From an uncultured Alphaproteobacteria bacterium (lineage in GTDB: Bacteria; Pseudomonadota; Alphaproteobacteria; UBA7985; CAJQQZ01), in the NCBI GenBank assembly GCA_905480445.1, contig CAJQQJ010000405.1:1-10094 (forward strand): 10,094 nt of DNA, written 5' to 3'. The notes beneath the pieces were generated by a model. It saw only the letters and a program-made list of their open reading frames with translations, searched no databases and was not told the origin of the DNA. A program made the position numbers and the translations under genes. Shown here piece by piece: positions 6,993 to 10,094 of this stretch (its first letter is position 1; each line of letters starts with the position of its first letter).

Positions 6993-7259
6993 TCACGCGG
7001 CTTGCCTCAGAACCTCAGCAACGGTGCTGCCGATCTCTGAAGGGCTCGGCGCAACAGTCACGCCAACTTCACCTAAAATCTCTACTTTCTCGCTGGCACT
7101 TTCGCCGAAAGCCGAAATGATTGCGCCAGCATGGCCCATGCGCCGACCTTTCGGCGCAGTCAGCCCTGCCACGTAGGCAACCACTGGTTTTTTCACATGA
7201 TCGCGTATGTATTCCGCGGCTTCCGCCTCTTGTGCACCACCAATCTTGCCAATCATCAC
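6993..7259 (-). CDS. mtkB: C-terminal fragment of MtkB carrying the phosphohistidine
   Basis: If translation restarts on the GTG at 7259 or the ATG at 7256, 6 to 9 bases past the TAA, this frame gives 88 or 87 residues. They hold the phosphohistidine loop (KGRRMGHAGAII; the His is residue 43 of the fragment) and the normal C-terminus. No Shine-Dalgarno precedes either codon, so any synthesis would rely on termination-reinitiation. Whether it is made at all is unknown. Confidence 0.35.
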   Translation of the reverse strand: MMIGKIGGAQEAEAAEYIRDHVKKPVVAYVAGLTAPKGRRMGHAGAIISAFGESASEKVEILGEVGVTVAPSPSEIGSTVAEVLRQAA

Positions 7260-7265
7260 AATGAT

Positions 7266-7883
7266 TTATGTTTCGGCATCTTGTTCAAAGAGCTCAAGAA
7301 TATCCCTGAATGAACTGCCATTAATGGGGTCTCCGCCGATACCGACAGAAGTCGTGATGCCAATGCCCAATTCTTTTAGTTGAGCAGCGGCCTCATAACC
7401 AAGCTTACCGGAACGACCAATGATACCCACCGGGCCCTTTTGATAGATGTGGCCGGGCATAATTCCCAGCAAGGCTTCACCAGCAGTTATCATTCCAGCG
7501 CAGTTAGGACCGATGAGGCGCATGCGGTTTTCCGATTTGTATCGCCGCATATAACGTTTGACTTTGATCATGTCATTCGCGGGGATTCCGTCAGTTATTG
7601 CGACGCAGGTTTTGATCCCTGCATCAGCTGCTTCCATAATTGAGTCTGCCGCGAAAGGCGGAGGTACAATCACAATAGAAGCGTCAGCCTTTGTGGCTTC
7701 AACGGCTTCCTTCACAGTGTTGAATACAGGAACACCCTGTTCAGTCGTGCCGCCCTTACCAGGGACTACGCCGCCAACGATATAGGTGCCATACTCAATC
7801 ATCTCTTTGGTATGAAACGCACCAATCCTGCCGGTAATCCCCTGCACGATAACCGGCGTAAAACGATCTATTAAAATGCTCAT
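7266..7883 (-). CDS. mtkB: N-terminal fragment of MtkB (CoA-binding domain plus part of the ligase domain)
   Basis: These are the 205 residues translated before the TAA. They contain the Rossmann-like CoA-binding domain (VQGITGRIG at 13-21, PGKGG at 41-45, [10 protein letters not shown] at 73-82). The CITDGIP-like and GPNCAG segments follow, then the altered GRSGKL loop and [12 protein letters not shown]. The piece stops just before the strand that leads to the phosphohistidine, so alone it could not complete the phosphotransfer. It starts inside the mtkA stop with no clear ribosome site, so it should depend on coupled translation. Confidence 0.6.
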   Translation of the reverse strand: MSILIDRFTPVIVQGITGRIGAFHTKEMIEYGTYIVGGVVPGKGGTTEQGVPVFNTVKEAVEATKADASIVIVPPPFAADSIMEAADAGIKTCVAITDGIPANDMIKVKRYMRRYKSENRMRLIGPNCAGMITAGEALLGIMPGHIYQKGPVGIIGRSGKLGYEAAAQLKELGIGITTSVGIGGDPINGSSFRDILELFEQDAET

Positions 7884-9076
7884 GATGCTACTGCTTTCAA
7901 ATGTGAGGCATTATCTTCGTGCCAAGCACTCACTGCTTTTTCAGCTGCTTCGGCCAAGGTTGTTGCGGTGATAATTGGCAGGCCACTTTCTTCGAGAATT
8001 TTTCGGCCTTCATTTACGTTAGTGCCAGCCAATCGTACGATCACGGGAATATCCACCGGGTTGGCTTCCAGGGCCTTAACCACACCTTCAGCAACCCAGT
8101 CACATCGGTTGATACCTGCGAAAATGTTAACAAGAATGGCTTCGACGTTGTGGTCCGACTGGACCAAGCGGAAAGCTTTAGCAACGCGATCTGGCGTAGC
8201 CCCTCCGCCAATATCTAAGAAGTTAGCGGGATCTCCACCTGAAGACTTGATCATGTCCATGGTCGCCATTGCGAGGCCTGCTCCATTGACGATGCAGCCA
8301 ATATTTCCTTCCAATCCCACATAAGAGAGACCACGATCAGCAGCCATAGTTTCCCTGGGATCTTCTTGAGATTTGTCACGCAGTTCAGAAATTTCTTGCC
8401 GGCGGTACAGGGCATTATCGTCAAAGGTCATTTTGGCATCTAGCGCCAGAACAGCCCCGTCCCCAGTGACGACTAACGGATTAATTTCAACCATAGTCGC
8501 ATCCAGCTCATCGAAAGCACGATAGCATCCCGTGATGGTTTCAACCGCTTGTCTTATTTGGCCTGGTTCAAAGCCCAAGGCGAATGCTATTTCCCGAGCT
8601 TGAAATTCTTGAATGCCGACGGCTGGTTCAACCACTGAACGAACGATAGTTTCAGGAGCGCGTTCAGCAATTTCCTCGATCTCCATACCGCCAGACGCAG
8701 AAGCAACAACCATGATCCGCTCAGATTTGCGATCTAAAACAAAACCAAGGTAAATCTCGCGTTGGATATCGACACCACCTTCGACATACAAGCGGTAGAC
8801 AATTTTACCTTCCGGTCCAGTTTGATGCGTGACAATGCGTTTTCCAAACATCTCATTGGCCACTTCTTCGATTTCACGGTCGGAAAAACAAACTTTGACA
8901 CCGCCGGCTTTACCTCGGCCTCCCGCATGCACCTGAGCTTTCACAACCCATTTATCTCCACCGATCTCTCTTGACCGATAGGCGGCTTGCTCTGGGCTGT
9001 AGGCCAATCCACCTCTGGGAACCGGTACACCAAACCTGGCGAGAATTTCTTTAGCTTGATACTCATGGATATCCAT
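7880..9076 (-). CDS. mtkA: Malate-CoA ligase beta subunit (malate thiokinase)
   Basis: This is the ATP-grasp subunit of the enzyme that activates malate to malyl-CoA. It has 398 residues, normal for the family. The N-terminus [17 protein letters not shown] and the [14 protein letters not shown] nucleotide-binding segment (46-59) are typical of SucC/MtkA proteins. Glu197, Asn199 and Asp213 (VEINPLV and LDAKM) sit at the same positions as the catalytic and metal-binding residues of E. coli SucC, so this subunit looks intact. [19 protein letters not shown] and [17 protein letters not shown] are present, the latter as I remember it for MtkA rather than SucC. Its place between sgaA and ppc supports malate over succinate. 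AAGGA at 9084-9088 lies 7 bases before the ATG. The stop overlaps the mtkB start (ATGA). The partner subunit is interrupted, so its product may lack a working partner unless another mtkB exists. Confidence 0.92.
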   Translation of the reverse strand: MDIHEYQAKEILARFGVPVPRGGLAYSPEQAAYRSREIGGDKWVVKAQVHAGGRGKAGGVKVCFSDREIEEVANEMFGKRIVTHQTGPEGKIVYRLYVEGGVDIQREIYLGFVLDRKSERIMVVASASGGMEIEEIAERAPETIVRSVVEPAVGIQEFQAREIAFALGFEPGQIRQAVETITGCYRAFDELDATMVEINPLVVTGDGAVLALDAKMTFDDNALYRRQEISELRDKSQEDPRETMAADRGLSYVGLEGNIGCIVNGAGLAMATMDMIKSSGGDPANFLDIGGGATPDRVAKAFRLVQSDHNVEAILVNIFAGINRCDWVAEGVVKALEANPVDIPVIVRLAGTNVNEGRKILEESGLPIITATTLAEAAEKAVSAWHEDNASHLKAVAS

Positions 9077-9116
9077 CAGGGAATCCTTTCATTGATAAGA
9101 ACAGGTAACGTAGGTG

Positions 9117-10094
9117 CTAAGCCGCTTTGAGTGCCGCTTTGGCGGGGTTTTTGATAAAGCTCGCTTGTGCAGCCGCAACTCCAGACCCCAATTCGATGGC
9201 CATACCGCTATCGTGCAGCGCCATTTCACTGCCAGCCAGTGCTTGAAGAACCATAATTTCATTCAAGTCACCCAGATGACCGATACGAAATACTTTCCCA
9301 GCGACTTTGCTAAGGCCAGCACCAAGCGAAAGATTGTAGCGATAGTAAGCAGTCTTCAACACTTCAGCGCTATCAACATGCTCTGGAACGACGATAGCAC
9401 TGACGGTATCAGAATAAAGGTTAGGGTCTTGCGCACAGAGTTTCAAACCCCAAGCGTGAATACCTGCGCGAACACCTTCCGCTAGTCGATTATGCCGTGC
9501 GAAAACGTTCTCAAGGCCTTCTTCAAACAACATATCAAGAGAAGCACGCAGACCGTGGAACATTTGAGTTGCCGGAGTGTAAGGGAAATGCCCTGTGACA
9601 TTAGTCTTCATCATGTCATCAAATGAGAGGAAAGTCCGAGGCAAGTTAGCTCTCTTGCGCCTCTCAAGCGCATATTGGCTTACACCAACAATCGCTAAGC
9701 CAGTTGGCAACATGAAACCTTTTTGTGAGCCACCAACAATAACATCAACACCCCATTCATCCATCCTGAAGTCTAGGCATCCCAGCGAGCTAATCCCATC
9801 AACACACAAGAGTGCTGGATGATCCAAATCATCAAGAATTTCGCGGATCAGCTTAATGTTCGACACCACGCCTGTTGCTGTCTCATTGTGACAGGCGAAA
9901 ACTCCTTGAATTTTATGGTCTTTGTCTGCTTCTAAGATTCTACGATACTGCTCATGTGGCACGCCAAGGCCCCACTCGACCTCGCAATGGTCAACCTTCA
10001 AACCGAAGCGTTCACACATATAAACCCACAACATAGAGAATTGCCCGAAGCTACTAATCAAAACGCGGTCACCCGAGGAAAACAGGTTCGCTAC
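9117..10094 (-). CDS. sgaA: Serine-glyoxylate aminotransferase, 5' end outside window
   Basis: This PLP enzyme of fold type I, class V (EC 2.6.1.45) moves the amino group of serine to glyoxylate, giving hydroxypyruvate and glycine, and so links C1 entry to the serine cycle. The window holds the C-terminal 325 codons, open to the right edge. Roughly 65-75 residues are missing. Visible landmarks are the FGQFS segment, HNETATGV, the PLP-ring aspartate in LLCVDGISSLG, and the Schiff-base lysine in GGSQKGFMLPTG. RIGHLGDLNE near the C-terminus contains the arginine expected to bind the substrate carboxylate. A TTG (10061) gives an apparent start inside the gene, but homologous sequence continues upstream (VANLFSSGDRV), so it is not the true start. 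mtkA follows after 40 bases with no terminator, so the two share a transcript. Confidence 0.93.
   Translation of the reverse strand, partial: VANLFSSGDRVLISSFGQFSMLWVYMCERFGLKVDHCEVEWGLGVPHEQYRRILEADKDHKIQGVFACHNETATGVVSNIKLIREILDDLDHPALLCVDGISSLGCLDFRMDEWGVDVIVGGSQKGFMLPTGLAIVGVSQYALERRKRANLPRTFLSFDDMMKTNVTGHFPYTPATQMFHGLRASLDMLFEEGLENVFARHNRLAEGVRAGIHAWGLKLCAQDPNLYSDTVSAIVVPEHVDSAEVLKTAYYRYNLSLGAGLSKVAGKVFRIGHLGDLNEIMVLQALAGSEMALHDSGMAIELGSGVAAAQASFIKNPAKAALKAA

Larger units (their letters stand above)
6993..7883 (-). pseudogene. mtkB: Malate-CoA ligase alpha subunit, interrupted by an in-frame TAA
   Basis: With MtkA, this subunit (EC 6.2.1.9) makes malyl-CoA from malate, CoA and ATP through a phosphohistidine intermediate. 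The frame runs 296 codons, the full family length, with a single interruption: TAA at 7266-7268 (codon 206). Relatives have Glu there, within a DPETEA-like segment. No frameshift is involved; homology resumes in the same frame (IIVMIGKIGG). Other family-critical positions are also changed. The SRSGTL phosphate loop reads GRSGKL at 156-161. Glu208 of E. coli SucD, which assists the phosphohistidine, corresponds to Lys213 here. The phosphohistidine itself remains (GHAGAI, His251), but downstream of the stop. The gene overlaps mtkA by 4 bases (ATGA). Possible readings are a recently inactivated gene, a consensus or sequencing error, or a gene now made as two pieces. I favour inactivation because of the clustered substitutions. 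TAA is a normal stop for the neighbouring regulator gene, so codon reassignment is unlikely. Confidence 0.8.

Noticed and set aside
7266..7268. Stop-codon reassignment or programmed readthrough at the mtkB TAA
   Set aside because: TAA is the normal stop of the neighbouring regulator gene. I see no recoding signal or downstream structure, and TAA is the least leaky stop codon.
7880..9076. sucC/sucD (succinyl-CoA synthetase) instead of mtkA/mtkB
   Set aside because: The operon with sgaA and ppc and the MtkA-like [11 protein letters not shown] segment point to malate-CoA ligase, though substrate use cannot be proved from sequence alone.

Overview
This window looks like a chromosomal piece of an alphaproteobacterium with moderate GC that uses the serine cycle for C1 or C2 assimilation. 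The assignment is inference. It rests on serine-cycle genes in an operon, a malate-CoA ligase of the MtkA type, and a neighbouring short-chain acyl-CoA regulator of the ScfR/PccR/RamB type.

Layout from left to right. (1) Positions 1-1442, minus strand: an RND efflux pair, with a periplasmic adaptor followed 14 bases later by the first 106 codons of the inner-membrane permease. (2) Positions 1443-2235: about 790 bases with no convincing gene, AT-rich in its right half, with a perfect 15-bp tandem duplication. (3) Positions 2236-2640, minus strand: a 134-residue protein of unknown function, divergent from (4) positions 2812-4227, plus strand: an ScfR-like regulator. The 171-bp gap between them holds facing promoters, and an inverted repeat overlaps the regulator's -35 box. 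(5) Positions 4228-10094, minus strand: sgaA (5' end outside the window), mtkA, mtkB and ppc, in that order of transcription. mtkA/mtkB overlap by 4 bases, and mtkB and ppc also touch or overlap. The ppc stop codon directly abuts the regulator's stop codon.

How the genes work together: SgaA converts serine plus glyoxylate to hydroxypyruvate plus glycine. Later steps not encoded here give PEP. Ppc carboxylates PEP to oxaloacetate, which becomes malate. MtkAB activates malate to malyl-CoA with ATP and CoA. A malyl-CoA lyase, not found here, would then give acetyl-CoA and glyoxylate. 

The most striking observation is that mtkB appears broken or highly unusual. An in-frame TAA at codon 206 cuts it ahead of the phosphohistidine. 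The glutamate that assists that histidine is lysine, and the conserved SRSGTL phosphate loop reads GRSGKL. Its partner mtkA and its neighbour ppc keep their catalytic residues. A second point is that Ppc has lost three of the four residues that form the aspartate-inhibition site in the E. coli enzyme, which fits a constitutive assimilatory role.
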